Shown: positions 1-9,186, counted from the first letter of the stretch. The stretch: 64,000 bases of DNA from DATFFO01 sp963744905 (GCA_963744905.1 CAVUUV010000005.1:1-64000), one strand, 5' to 3'. Program-made: numbers and translations. Notes: generated by a model from the sequence alone, not told the origin.

Positions 1-1
1 C

Positions 2-1330
2 CAGCCCGGTCTGTCGATCTGGGGCCCGGGAACCGGCGTTCCCTTCATGCCCATCATGTCGGAGGCCTTCTGGGGCCCGGTGGTGGAGCAGGCCAAGGGC
101 ACCGACAGCCCGGCCGACACGTTGCGTGCCGCCTCGGGTGTGGGAGATCCCTCCTCCGGTGCGACCGTGTACTCGGACCGTCAGGAAGGCTCCTTCGCCG
201 CCACGACGGCCAACCCCGAGTACGCCCACGCCGGTGAGGAGGTCACCTCCGGTGGTGTGACCTACACCGACGGACCCTATGCCAACAACTTCCAGTTCAG
301 CCTCTACGGAGCGCAGGACCAGGCCGTGTTGGCCCTGGGCCAGGGCGAGACCCAGTTCTTGTTGAACCCGCTGGGCATGCAGCGCGGCCTCCAGGAGCAG
401 GTCACCGGCAACCCGGACCTGACCGCCATCGTCAACCCGACCAACGGGTTCCGTTACCTGGCGTTCAACCTGACCAAGGCCCCGATGAGCGACCCGGCCT
501 TCCGCAAGGCCCTGTCGGTGATCATCGACAAGGAGTTCGTCACTCAGAACGTGCTCCAGGGCGTCGCCTTCCCCGTCTACACGATGGTGCCCGAGGGCAA
601 CGAGGCCTGGTACAACGCCGATGTGGCCGCTGAGATCGAGCAGCAGCAGATGGCGGGCGCCTCCACCGGCGACCGCGTCAAGGCTGCCGTGCAGATCCTC
701 AAGGACGCCGGTTACACCTGGGAGACCGAGCCCACCGTCGACGCCGACGGCAACGTGACGGCCGGTGCCGGCATCAAGGACCCCGATGGGAACGTGATCC
801 CCCAGATCAACGTCGAGACCCCGACGGCGGCTTACGACCCGCTGCGGGCGGCGTTCGGCACCGCCATCTCCGGGTTCGCTCGCCAGATCGGCATCAACCT
901 GGTGTCGCTGCCGACCGACTTCAACCAGATCGTGCAGGACGTGTTCGTTCCCGACGACAGCGGGAACCTGAACTACGACATGTACATCCTGGGTTGGTCG
1001 CTCGGTAACCCGGCCCTGCCCACGTTCCACGAGGCGTTCTTCGCTTCGAAGAACCTGACCGTGGTCAACGACGGCAACAACAACACCGGATACCAGAACG
1101 ACGAGTTCGATTCGCTGGTGGACCAGTTCAACGCTGCAACTGACACGCAGACGGCTTACGACCTGATGTGGCAGATGGAGAAGAACCTGGCGGACAACCT
1201 CCCCTATGTGACGTTGTTCGACACCGGCATCCTGGAGTTCTACAACAACGAGTTGAAGTACCCCTTCACCGAGACGTTGGGTGGCCTCCAGTACATCAAC
1301 GGCGCACAGTCGTACGTGACGTCGTCCTGA
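2..1330 (+). CDS. ABC transporter solute-binding protein, family 5 (partial, 5' end missing)
   Basis: Open reading frame that is already coding at base 2, so the N-terminus and signal peptide lie outside the window. About 442 residues remain. Internal Met codons at 47 and 56 are not starts. Text such as FRYLAFNLTKAPMSDPAFRKA and the late LMWQMEKNLADNLPYVTLFD segment are typical of dipeptide/oligopeptide/nickel (SBP_bac_5) binding proteins, which catch substrate outside the membrane and hand it to the permeases. It heads the operon with the permeases at 1448 and 2622. Substrate cannot be told from sequence. Confident on family. Confidence 0.9.
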   Translation, partial: QPGLSIWGPGTGVPFMPIMSEAFWGPVVEQAKGTDSPADTLRAASGVGDPSSGATVYSDRQEGSFAATTANPEYAHAGEEVTSGGVTYTDGPYANNFQFSLYGAQDQAVLALGQGETQFLLNPLGMQRGLQEQVTGNPDLTAIVNPTNGFRYLAFNLTKAPMSDPAFRKALSVIIDKEFVTQNVLQGVAFPVYTMVPEGNEAWYNADVAAEIEQQQMAGASTGDRVKAAVQILKDAGYTWETEPTVDADGNVTAGAGIKDPDGNVIPQINVETPTAAYDPLRAAFGTAISGFARQIGINLVSLPTDFNQIVQDVFVPDDSGNLNYDMYILGWSLGNPALPTFHEAFFASKNLTVVNDGNNNTGYQNDEFDSLVDQFNAATDTQTAYDLMWQMEKNLADNLPYVTLFDTGILEFYNNELKYPFTETLGGLQYINGAQSYVTSS

Positions 1331-1343
1331 CCGGCAACTAGCA

Positions 1344-1418
1344 GAGGTGGTGGTCATGGCCCCGGGCCTGGCCACCACCTCCTACCGCTTGTTCCCGCCC
1401 GCCGCGGGCGGGAACAAG
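1344..1418 (+). terminator. Two tandem stem-loops between binding protein and permeases
   Basis: First hairpin: arms 1344-1353 and 1372-1381 (10 bp). Second: arms 1388-1401 and 1405-1418, 14 bp perfect with a 3-nt loop. No T tract follows. In this position such hairpins usually stop 3' exonucleases or cause partial termination, so that the binding protein is made in excess over the permeases. This role is inferred. Confidence 0.6.
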
Positions 1419-1447
1419 CCCACTACTCCCGGGATGGATCGCCCCAC

Positions 1448-2611
1448 ATGACCAGATTTCTGATTCGCCGGTTCGTGCAGATGGCCCTTCTGTTCGTGGC
1501 CTTCCTGACGATCCTTTTCTTCCTACTCCAGGCGATGCCCGGCGACGTCAGCCAGCGTCTGATCGGCGACCCGACCATTCCCCCCGAACAGCGCGAGATC
1601 CTGCGTCACACCCTGGGCCTGGACAAGCCGCTGTACATGCAGTACCTGATCTACATCAAGAACTTCTTTTCCATCCCTCCCCAGTTCGGGAAGAGCTTCA
1701 CCCACTATCCGACCGACGTCTCCACGGTGATCGCCGACGCCCTGCCCCGGACCCTGGTCCTGTTCCTGGCGGCCACCATCCTCGCCTTCTGGCTGGGCTT
1801 CAAGAGCGGCAAGCTGATCGCCTGGCGGCGGGGCGGCGGGACCGAGCAGGCCTACATCGTGGGCGGGGTCTTCCTCCAGACCGTCTTCTACCCCTGGTTC
1901 GCCCTCGTGATGCTGTGGCTGTTCGGCTCGGTGCTGGCCTGGTTCCCGATCGGAAAGTTCCTCACCGTCGCCCTGTGGAGGGGGGCACCCTTCCAGTCGA
2001 CCCACGTCTTCAACCTCCTCATACTGTCGGTGTTCGTGGCCATCGGACTGTACGGGGTGGGACGGGCCGTTTTGGCGCGTCTGACTCCGGATCCGATCAT
2101 TCAGGATCGCTACAAGCGGGTGTGGGCGATCGCGCTCTTGATTGGTGTCGTGGCGTTCTGGTACACGTCGGCCATGCGCACCTACGCCTGGGACATCGTC
2201 TATCACACCATCCTCCCCGTTTTCACCCTGGCCCTGGTGGCATTCGGAGCGACGATGTTGATAACCCGGAGCTCGATGCTGGAGACCCTGGCCGAGGACT
2301 ACATCCTCACCGCCCGGGCCAAGGGCCTGCCCGAACGGGTGGTCCGTGATCGCCACGCCGCACGCAACGCCATGCTTCCCGTCACCACCTCCCTGGTCCT
2401 GGCCCTGGCCTTCGTGATCGGGGGCGGCATCGTCACCGAGAACGTCTTTTCCTGGCCCGGAATCGGGACGCTGCTTCTCAACTCGGTGACCAACAACGAC
2501 ATTCCCCTGGCAATGGGGATCCTGGCCATCGTCGGCGTGCTGGCTCTGTTCGGTCACCTGGTTGCAGATATCCTCTACACCATCCTGGACCCGCGGATCC
2601 GGGTGTCATGA
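1448..2611 (+). CDS. ABC transporter permease, DppB/OppB type (set 1)
   Basis: 387 aa inner-membrane permease. An N-terminal membrane segment (residues about 9-29) is followed by a periplasmic stretch with the DppB-like pattern MPGDVSQRLIGDPTIPPEQ, then several more membrane spans. The EAA cytoplasmic loop that contacts the ATPase reads ARAKGLPERVVRDRHAARNA. It is longer than a plain DppB (about 310-340 aa) because of an insert of extra hydrophobic segments around residues 150-260. It pairs with the DppC-type gene that begins 10 bp downstream. Confidence 0.9.
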   Translation: MTRFLIRRFVQMALLFVAFLTILFFLLQAMPGDVSQRLIGDPTIPPEQREILRHTLGLDKPLYMQYLIYIKNFFSIPPQFGKSFTHYPTDVSTVIADALPRTLVLFLAATILAFWLGFKSGKLIAWRRGGGTEQAYIVGGVFLQTVFYPWFALVMLWLFGSVLAWFPIGKFLTVALWRGAPFQSTHVFNLLILSVFVAIGLYGVGRAVLARLTPDPIIQDRYKRVWAIALLIGVVAFWYTSAMRTYAWDIVYHTILPVFTLALVAFGATMLITRSSMLETLAEDYILTARAKGLPERVVRDRHAARNAMLPVTTSLVLALAFVIGGGIVTENVFSWPGIGTLLLNSVTNNDIPLAMGILAIVGVLALFGHLVADILYTILDPRIRVS

Positions 2612-2621
2612 AAGGCCAGGC

Positions 2622-3749
2622 ATGAGCATCCAAGAGCGAACCGAGAGCGGCGAAGAATTGGACCAGGCCGTGGCCGATCTGGCCGAAGGCGTCTCCATCG
2701 CCCGGGTGCCGCTGTGGAAAATCCGCTGGCGTCTCTTCCGCCGTTCGTTCTCGCGCAACTGGACCCTGTTCAGGGAGAACCGGATCGGGATGGTGGGACT
2801 GGTCATGATCGCCATCTTCGCCCTCATGGCCATTGCCCATCCCATCCTCATGGCGACGGTGTGGGACCCAGCCGTCTACGACCCCGTCCGCGGCTACGAC
2901 GCCGTCGAGTCGCAGGTGACGGTGGTGGAGGAAGTCACCGATCCCTCCAGCCAGATCTCGCTGCAGGACGCCAAGCTCCAGTTCAACCCCCTGGTCAAGG
3001 TGGGGGAGACCCTGACCGCGGTGGTCCAGCCCGCCCCGCCCAGCGTGAGCGGAGACCATCCTCATTATCTGGGAACCGATCCCCAGGGGCGGGATGTGTT
3101 CTCCCAGCTGCTCTATTCCACCCGGGCGGCGTTCCTGTTGGGGGCGATCGCCGCCCTGACCACGGTTCTCATCGCCACCACGGTGGGTTCGATCGCGGCC
3201 TATTACGGTGGCTTCATCGACAGCGCCTTCATGCGCTTCGCCGATCTGATCCTGCTGATGCCGCTGCTCCCGATACTGTTCGTGATGGGTCCGCTGTTTG
3301 GCCTCAACATGCTCACCCTGGGTCTGGTGATCGGGTTCGTGAACGGGTTCGGGGGGGTGGCAATCGTGCTCAAGTCGCAGGCGCTGGCGGTGAAGGTCAA
3401 ACCCTATATCGACGCCGCCAAGGTGGCCGGGGGAGGGAACTGGCACGTCATCTCCCGTCACATCATCCCCAACGTCCTGCCGCTCAGCTTCCTCTATATG
3501 ATGTTCGGGGTCACCGAGGCAATCGCCATCGAGGCCACTCTGTCCTTCTTCGGTCTGCTCAACGTGAAGATGACCTGGGGGCTCATGATCAACACCGCCC
3601 AGTCCAACGGCTACCTGCTCAGTGGTGTCAACTACTGGTGGCTCCTGTTCCCGGCCGGTCTGGCGGTCTCCTTCCTGGCCTTTGCCTTCTTCATAGTCGG
3701 CCGGGGGATGGACGAAGTGATCAACCCCCGTCTGCGGGCCAGGAATTGA
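2622..3749 (+). CDS. ABC transporter permease, DppC/OppC type (set 1)
   Basis: 375 aa from ATG 2622. An upstream in-frame ATG at 2562 lies inside the previous gene and gives non-homologous sequence. The N-terminal cytoplasmic part contains RENRIGMVGLVMIAIFALMA, an OppC_N-like first membrane helix. The substrate-channel part has HYLGTDPQGRDVFSQLLYS, a hallmark of DppC proteins, and the EAA loop AAKVAGGGNWHVISRHIIPN. A long linker between helix 1 and the HYLGTD motif is unusual. It forms the first permease pair with the gene at 1448. Confidence 0.9.
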   Translation: MSIQERTESGEELDQAVADLAEGVSIARVPLWKIRWRLFRRSFSRNWTLFRENRIGMVGLVMIAIFALMAIAHPILMATVWDPAVYDPVRGYDAVESQVTVVEEVTDPSSQISLQDAKLQFNPLVKVGETLTAVVQPAPPSVSGDHPHYLGTDPQGRDVFSQLLYSTRAAFLLGAIAALTTVLIATTVGSIAAYYGGFIDSAFMRFADLILLMPLLPILFVMGPLFGLNMLTLGLVIGFVNGFGGVAIVLKSQALAVKVKPYIDAAKVAGGGNWHVISRHIIPNVLPLSFLYMMFGVTEAIAIEATLSFFGLLNVKMTWGLMINTAQSNGYLLSGVNYWWLLFPAGLAVSFLAFAFFIVGRGMDEVINPRLRARN

Positions 3750-3756
3750 CCCGTCC

Positions 3757-4797
3757 ATGACCGCCCCCCTCGAGCAACTGGAAACGCGTCAGATCGACCC
3801 GACCAAGCCTCTACTGGAGGTGGATGAGCTGATCATGCGCTATAGGGTCAAGACGGGGGAGGTCTCGGCCGTAGAGGACGTCAGCTTCACGGTTCATCAG
3901 GGCGAGGCGGTGGGGCTGGTGGGCGAATCCGGTTGCGGTAAGACCTCGATCGCTCTTTCCCTCTTGCGTCTGTTGCCTTCCAACGCCCGCTTCGTGTCGG
4001 GGGAGATCCGCCTCAACGGTGACAACCTGCTCGCTCTGAACCCGGACCAGATGAGACAGCGCCGATGGAAGGACATCGCCATGGTCTTCCAGGGGGCGAT
4101 GAACTCGTGGAACCCGGTCTATCGGGTGGGCGAACAGATCCGTGAAACTCTCAACACCCATTACAAGGGCATGCTCACCTACGACCAGCAGAACGAGCTC
4201 ATGGAGCAGTTGTTTGCCAGTGTGGGCCTGCCCGGCGAGATGCTGCAGCGCTATCCCCACGAGTTCTCCGGGGGCATGCGCCAGCGGGCCGTCATCGCCA
4301 TGGCCCTGGCCTGTAGCCCTGACCTGATCATCGCCGACGAACCCACGACCGCGCTGGACGTCATCGTCCAGGACCAGATCCTCAAGGAGCTCAAGCGCAT
4401 CCAGGAGGATATGGGGATGTCGATCCTCTATATCTCCCACGACATAGCCGTCATCGCAGAAGTGACCGACTCGTTGGGGGTGATGTATGCAGGCAAGCTG
4501 GTCGAGTACGGGGCCACCGATGAGGTGTTCGCCCGACCTATGCACCCTTACGCCTATCTCCTCTTGCGCTCTACTCCGTCCATAACCGGACCCCGGCGCA
4601 AGCTGGCCCCCCTCGAGGGCGAACCGCCCGACCTGGAGAGCCCTCCCAGCGGCTGTCGCTTCCATCCCCGCTGTCCGTTCGCCACCGAGAGGTGCATTAC
4701 CGAGGAGCCGCCACTCGAAGAGGTACGGCCGGGCCGGCGAGTGGCGTGCTGGAACTACGAGGAGGTACCGGAGCTGGAGGAGGTTTTGCGCAAGTGA
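3757..4797 (+). CDS. Oligopeptide-type ABC transporter ATPase, DppD/OppD type
   Basis: 346 aa. Walker A GESGCGKTS at residues 56-64, signature FSGGMRQRA, Walker B LIIADEPTTALDV, H-loop ISHDIAV. The C-terminal RFHPRCPFATERC segment is the oligopeptide-transporter C-terminal region that often binds a 4Fe-4S cluster. It provides one of the two nucleotide-binding subunits, its partner being encoded next. Its stop overlaps the next start. Confidence 0.93.
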   Translation: MTAPLEQLETRQIDPTKPLLEVDELIMRYRVKTGEVSAVEDVSFTVHQGEAVGLVGESGCGKTSIALSLLRLLPSNARFVSGEIRLNGDNLLALNPDQMRQRRWKDIAMVFQGAMNSWNPVYRVGEQIRETLNTHYKGMLTYDQQNELMEQLFASVGLPGEMLQRYPHEFSGGMRQRAVIAMALACSPDLIIADEPTTALDVIVQDQILKELKRIQEDMGMSILYISHDIAVIAEVTDSLGVMYAGKLVEYGATDEVFARPMHPYAYLLLRSTPSITGPRRKLAPLEGEPPDLESPPSGCRFHPRCPFATERCITEEPPLEEVRPGRRVACWNYEEVPELEEVLRK

Positions 4798-5816
4798 CCG
4801 CCGTCGAGCCGCGCACCGAAGTGACCCCCCTGATCCAGGTCAAGGACCTGGAGAAGCGCTTCCCTATTTCACGGGGCATGTTCCGGCGGGCCACCGAGTT
4901 CGTTCACGCGGTCGACGGGATCAACTTCGAGATCGCTCCCGGTGAGAGCCTGGGCCTGGTGGGAGAATCGGGCTGTGGCAAGTCCACCACCGGGCGGATG
5001 CTGGTCAAGCTCATGGACCCCACCGAAGGTCAGATCCTGTTCCTGGAGGAGGGGGAGCAGCGCGATGTGGCCAACGTGACCGGCAAGGGGGTCAAAGACT
5101 TTCGCCGCCGGATCCAGATGATCTTCCAGGATCCATACGAGTCCATGAATCCCCGCCGCACCATCTTCGATACCGTGGCCGAGCCGCTCTCCGTGCAGGG
5201 CGTGGGCTCGATAGTGGAGCGTGAAGAGCGAGTCATGGAGTTGCTCCATCTGGTGGGCCTGATCCCACCGGAGAACTTCCTTTTCCGCTATCCCCACGAG
5301 CTCTCCGGTGGCCAGCGTCAGCGGGTGGCCATCGCCCGGGCCCTGGTCATGAACCCCACCTTCGTGGTTGCCGACGAACCCACCTCGATGCTCGATGTCA
5401 GTATCCGCATCTCGATCATGGAGCTGATGACCAAACTGGCCAAGGAGATGGGTGTCTCCTACCTCTACATCACCCACGACCTGGCCGTGGCCCGCTACAT
5501 GTGCGACCGGATCGCGGTGATGTATCTGGGCAAGATCGTGGAGATCGGGCCCACCGAGCAGATCCTCACCAATCCCAAACACCCCTATACCAAGGCGCTC
5601 CTGTCGGCGGTTCCCGTTCCCGATCCCTCCTATCACCGGACAGCGGTGGAGATCAAGGGCGGCATCTCCAAGGCGATCAACCCCGAGCCGGAATGCCGTT
5701 TCATAGCTCGCTGTCCCTTCGCCGCCGAGGTCTGTGAGACCAACCCGCACCCCCCTCTGGAGGATGACGACGACGGCCACTTCGCCGCCTGTTACCGGGT
5801 CGACGAAATAGGCTGA
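4794..5816 (+). CDS. Oligopeptide-type ABC transporter ATPase, DppF/OppF type
   Basis: 340 aa from GTG 4794, which overlaps the TGA of dppD (GTGA) and has GGAGGAGG about 8 nt upstream. The longer frame from 4692 is only overlap. Walker A GESGCGKST, signature LSGGQRQRV, Walker B FVVADEPTSMLDV, H-loop ITHDLAV, and a C-terminal CRFIARCPFAAEVC segment. It is the second ATPase of the importer and has to serve the permease pairs on both sides. Confidence 0.93.
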   Translation: MTAVEPRTEVTPLIQVKDLEKRFPISRGMFRRATEFVHAVDGINFEIAPGESLGLVGESGCGKSTTGRMLVKLMDPTEGQILFLEEGEQRDVANVTGKGVKDFRRRIQMIFQDPYESMNPRRTIFDTVAEPLSVQGVGSIVEREERVMELLHLVGLIPPENFLFRYPHELSGGQRQRVAIARALVMNPTFVVADEPTSMLDVSIRISIMELMTKLAKEMGVSYLYITHDLAVARYMCDRIAVMYLGKIVEIGPTEQILTNPKHPYTKALLSAVPVPDPSYHRTAVEIKGGISKAINPEPECRFIARCPFAAEVCETNPHPPLEDDDDGHFAACYRVDEIG

Positions 5817-5821
5817 GACGG

Positions 5822-7021
5822 GTGACGGCGACCGGCCGGACCGGGAGGGTGGAGGAATCCCCCCAGGGGGTGCCCGGCAACTGGCTGGCGGGATTTCTGT
5901 TGCACAGGGCGGGCTGGGCAGTGGTGACCCTGCTGATCTATCTGACCTTTCTCTACTTCTTCGTCCAGATCTGGGTTCCCTACTCCGGCTACAGCCCCAC
6001 CCTGGGTGGTTTGTGGGACTTCCTCACGGGCCTGGTGAGCGGCTCTGCCTCCTGGTGCACGACCGGCCCCAACCCATTCACCGACAACCCGCCGGTGGTG
6101 AGCCTGTGCGTCAAGGACACGTTCCCCGTGACGTTGTTCATCTTCGCGGTCGGATCGACTCTGGCCTATCTGGTCGGTGACTTCCTGGGCCGGGTGGGAG
6201 GGTGGCGCCGGGCTCCTTTCGTGTCCGGATCCACCTCACTGCTGGGAGTGCTCTCCATCACCATCTTCCCCCCCTTTCTGGTCTATCTGCTGGTGTGGGC
6301 CCTCTTCCTGCCCATCTACGACTTGCTGCAGTGGCTGGGGGTCGACGTCAACAACGTGCCTCTGTGGAATCAGGTGTCGTTCGGCAAGGGCCAGGTGTTC
6401 CTGTTCCTGACCGCGGTGGTGATGGCGGCGGTGACGTTGGGCATGGTGCTGCGGGGGTATGCCCGCCGCAGACGGCGTTGGGTGGTGGCTTCCCTCGCCC
6501 TTCCGTCGCTGCTGGTGGCGGTGGGGGTAGGCATCGCCCTGAGTGGCATCGGGCCCTACGTCCTCGACGTGTTGTTCCGCTATGGAGAGGGGGTGGCGGT
6601 GGCTTCGGGTAGCCCGGTCCTGGCCTTGTTGGGCTTCACGCTGATCGCCTTCGGCCAGGTGCTGTTCATGATGCGGGTCAGCGTCCTGGACGAACGGGCC
6701 GATGAGTACGTCCTCACCGCCTGGGCCAAGGGCCTGACCGGACGGGAGATACGTGACGTCCACATCGCCCGCAACGCCATGGCTCCGACGTTGGCCGCCA
6801 CCTTCCTCACCATCCCCACCGTCCTGGCGGGGATGATCATCATCGAGGCAGAGATGGAGATCCAGGGTCTGGCCACGCAGTTCTTCGTCGCGCTGATCAA
6901 CGTCGACATTCCCGACCTGATGTCGATCCTGGCGGTGCTCGGGGCGCTGGTGATCCTGTTGCGCCTCGGCACCGACCTGGTCATCGCCGTGCTGGACCCA
7001 CGACAACGGGTGGCCACATGA
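5822..7021 (+). CDS. ABC transporter permease, DppB/OppB type (set 2)
   Basis: 399 aa from GTG 5822, five bases after dppF. A second, divergent DppB-like protein: membrane helix at residues about 28-50, a long outer loop containing CTTGPNPFTDNPPVVSLC (two Cys that could pair), further helices, and the EAA loop AWAKGLTGREIRDVHIARNA. The final part reads VLDPRQRVAT like other DppB ends. It is clearly different in sequence from the set-1 gene, so this is not a recent duplication. It overlaps the next gene as ATGA. Confidence 0.88.
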   Translation: MTATGRTGRVEESPQGVPGNWLAGFLLHRAGWAVVTLLIYLTFLYFFVQIWVPYSGYSPTLGGLWDFLTGLVSGSASWCTTGPNPFTDNPPVVSLCVKDTFPVTLFIFAVGSTLAYLVGDFLGRVGGWRRAPFVSGSTSLLGVLSITIFPPFLVYLLVWALFLPIYDLLQWLGVDVNNVPLWNQVSFGKGQVFLFLTAVVMAAVTLGMVLRGYARRRRRWVVASLALPSLLVAVGVGIALSGIGPYVLDVLFRYGEGVAVASGSPVLALLGFTLIAFGQVLFMMRVSVLDERADEYVLTAWAKGLTGREIRDVHIARNAMAPTLAATFLTIPTVLAGMIIIEAEMEIQGLATQFFVALINVDIPDLMSILAVLGALVILLRLGTDLVIAVLDPRQRVAT

Positions 7022-7938
7022 CCTTCGTCGAGATCGAGACCGACCATCGTCCCCAGTGGCGTGTGGTTCTCGCCAACCGCAAGGTTGCGGTTGGTCTGGC
7101 CCTGCTGGCGCTGTTCCTGCTTCTGATACCCGGCCATTTCGTCCTTCAGAGCTTCTTCTGGCATCACGCCACCACATATGATCCCCAGTTCGGCTTCGAC
7201 GCCTCGGTCGCCAACCCGTCCGGGCCGTCGGGAACACATTGGCTGGGCACCGACAGCCGGGGGCGGGACGTGATGTCGATTCTCACGGTGTCGGCGCGGG
7301 CCACCATGACGGTGGCCCTCAGCGCCGGCGCCGCCATCGCCATCATCTCCCTGCTTCTCGGTTCGATCGCCGCCTATCGCAAGGGCTGGGTAGACGGCCT
7401 GATCAGCCACGTCGGTGACGCCATGGTCCTGCTTCCGCCCTTGCTGGCCATCCTCATCCTCGGCGTGGGCCGCCATGGCGAGTTCGGAGCCTTCCAGGTC
7501 GGGCTCACCTTCGGGATCCTCTACGGGTTGGGGCCGGCCACCGCCGCGGTGCGGGCGGCAGCGCTCACCGTCATGGCCAAGCCCTTCATCGACGCCGCTC
7601 GCGTAGCGGGAGGGAGCGGCCGCTGGCTGATCACCCGCCACGTGCTGCCCCACCTGGTGCCCCAGGCAGCGGTGCAGACCATGATCGGCGTGACCGGAGC
7701 GGTGGTGGCCGAGGCGTTTCTGTCCTACTTCGTCGCGGTGGGAGCCAATGTCGGGTTCGGCCAGATGGTGTACGACGGCATCACCTGGAGCGAGATGATG
7801 GCGGGCATCTCCGCCCGGCCCTGGTGGCTGATGATCGCCGGAGCCGGGGCCATCACCCTGGTCGCCTCCGCCTTCTACCTGATCGGGATCGGACTGCGCG
7901 AGGCCTTCGACCCCAAGACCCACCGCTCCATCCTCTGA
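7018..7938 (+). CDS. ABC transporter permease, DppC/OppC type (set 2)
   Basis: 306 aa. HWLGTDSRGRDVMSILTVSAR is the DppC motif and AARVAGGSGRWLITRHVLPH the EAA loop. The first helix is at residues about 25-48. It is the partner of the permease at 5822 through a 4-bp ATGA overlap and the last gene of the importer operon. A palindromic repeat block follows. Confidence 0.9.
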   Translation: MTFVEIETDHRPQWRVVLANRKVAVGLALLALFLLLIPGHFVLQSFFWHHATTYDPQFGFDASVANPSGPSGTHWLGTDSRGRDVMSILTVSARATMTVALSAGAAIAIISLLLGSIAAYRKGWVDGLISHVGDAMVLLPPLLAILILGVGRHGEFGAFQVGLTFGILYGLGPATAAVRAAALTVMAKPFIDAARVAGGSGRWLITRHVLPHLVPQAAVQTMIGVTGAVVAEAFLSYFVAVGANVGFGQMVYDGITWSEMMAGISARPWWLMIAGAGAITLVASAFYLIGIGLREAFDPKTHRSIL

Positions 7939-7974
7939 ACGGCACCGCCTGGACGACCGCACCAGACGTCCCCC

Positions 7975-8112
7975 GTTCCTTGGACCGTGGGGAACGCCCC
8001 TCTCCTTCTTTGGACCGTGGGGAACGCCCCTCTCCTTCTTTGGACCGTGGGGAACGCATAGCGTGAGTGACGGTCCAAAGAAGCCAGAGGCCGTTCCTCT
8101 GCGTCCAAAGTA
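7975..8112. repeat. Dispersed palindromic repeat, locus 1, with 30-bp tandem copies
   Basis: A 30-bp unit beginning TGGACCGTGGGGAACG is present at 7981-8010 and 8011-8040, then 16 bp of it at 8041-8056, with a degenerate start at 7975. The last copy forms a perfect 13-bp inverted repeat, TTCTTTGGACCGT 8036-8048 against ACGGTCCAAAGAA 8070-8082, with CGCATAGCG in the loop. A further GCGTCCAAAG lies at 8101-8110. It sits between convergent genes. The same element occurs at 9097 and 19709. Confidence 0.85.
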
Positions 8113-8117
8113 CGGGG

Positions 8118-9068
8118 TCAGGGCGGAAACGCCACGACGCTTCGGGTCACCACCACCGAGCCACCTATGTCGACGGTGCCGAGGGACTCGACCGGGAGAT
8201 CGGCACAATGGAAGGTGAGCCGCTGCTCGGTGGCATCGGGAGCAAGGACGCCCACCTCCTCGTGCCCGACCGGGCACAGGTGGTCGGGGACGTCATGGAC
8301 CCGTCCCAGGGCAACCAGGGTGCCCACCCACAGCTCGTCGTAACTCTCGCCCTGGTCGATGGCGATCGCCCGCTCCACCTCCTCGAGGGGGCGATCCTCC
8401 GTCAGGTTGATCGGCTGGGGAGACGGCGAAAAGCGGGGGTTGTCGGTCTGGAATACGGTCCACTGAGCATCGGCCACCTGGATCGTGAAGGACACATCAC
8501 CCTCGACGGTCACCGTTCCCCCCGGCTCGGGCAGGTCGTCGCGGTGGGCGATGACGGCGTTGGCGGCGACGGTCAGACTGCCCTCGACGCTCACCGTGCT
8601 CTTGCTCCGGATGTCGGTGATATCCGGACAACGGACCGCCACCGAGGCCAGGCCCAGATCGGGGTTGACCTCACCCACGACGACCCCGCACTGCTGGGGT
8701 TCGAGAAAGAAGTCCAGGTCCTCGTATACGAAATGGCCGACCCGGGGAACGTCCGGGGAGATGAGGAAGGTGATGCGTCCCTCACGACCGGACAGCGTGT
8801 ATCCGTCCGACGAGCGATCCGGGTTGTCCACCTGCAGAGAGGCTTGGCGGTCACCCGAGATGGAGAGAGTTCCGCCCAGCGACGTGGGGGGGCCGGTCGT
8901 GGTTGCACTGACGCCGGAGCCGGAGGAGGCGGAGGGGGTGGAAGGGCTGGGCGCAGATGGGGATCGGGGACCGCTTCTGAGGAATAGCCGTCCCGAGAGG
9001 ACCACTCCTCCCGTCACCAGACCGGCGACGACAACGAGAGCCAGTAGCGGTCTAGACCGGTCGGTCAT
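8118..9068 (-). CDS. Hypothetical membrane-anchored extracellular protein with duplicated two-Cys module
   Basis: 316 aa. A short basic N-terminus, one hydrophobic helix at residues about 8-27, then a Ser/Pro/Thr linker (about 32-62) indicate an outer-surface protein anchored by its N-terminus. Two similar halves follow: around residues 122-170 (QQCGVVVGEV ... VAVRCPDI, then TVSVEGSLTVAANAVIA) and around 265-314 (HLCPVGHEEV ... LTFHCADL, then TVDIGGSVVVTRSVVA). Each half carries a Cys pair about 20-25 residues apart, suggesting one disulfide per module. I do not recognise a named family. It is monocistronic, flanked by repeat loci on both sides. Confidence 0.7.
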   Translation of the reverse strand: MTDRSRPLLALVVVAGLVTGGVVLSGRLFLRSGPRSPSAPSPSTPSASSGSGVSATTTGPPTSLGGTLSISGDRQASLQVDNPDRSSDGYTLSGREGRITFLISPDVPRVGHFVYEDLDFFLEPQQCGVVVGEVNPDLGLASVAVRCPDITDIRSKSTVSVEGSLTVAANAVIAHRDDLPEPGGTVTVEGDVSFTIQVADAQWTVFQTDNPRFSPSPQPINLTEDRPLEEVERAIAIDQGESYDELWVGTLVALGRVHDVPDHLCPVGHEEVGVLAPDATEQRLTFHCADLPVESLGTVDIGGSVVVTRSVVAFPP

Positions 9069-9096
9069 GGCATCGCCCGAGGATACCTTCCCCGGC

Positions 9097-9143
9097 TTCT
9101 TTGGACGGCCACCATCGCTACGCGTTCGCCATGGTCCAAAGAA
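9097..9143. repeat. Dispersed palindromic repeat, locus 2
   Basis: TTCTTTGGAC at 9097-9106 and its complement GTCCAAAGAA at 9134-9143 enclose ATCGCTACGCGTTCG, which matches the loop of the locus-1 and locus-3 copies. A decayed half (CCGTCCAGAGAAGGGG) follows at about 9160-9175. The copy lies between divergent genes, about 55 bp upstream of the racemase start. Confidence 0.8.
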
Positions 9144-9186
9144 CGGGGGCCGTCCCCACCGTCCAGAGAAGGGGTGGGGGGTTCGC

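Noticed and set aside
7981..8056. 30-bp repeats as a CRISPR array
   Set aside because: The units are directly adjacent without spacers, and no cas genes are present; the Fe-S nuclease at 61587 is not evidence by itself.
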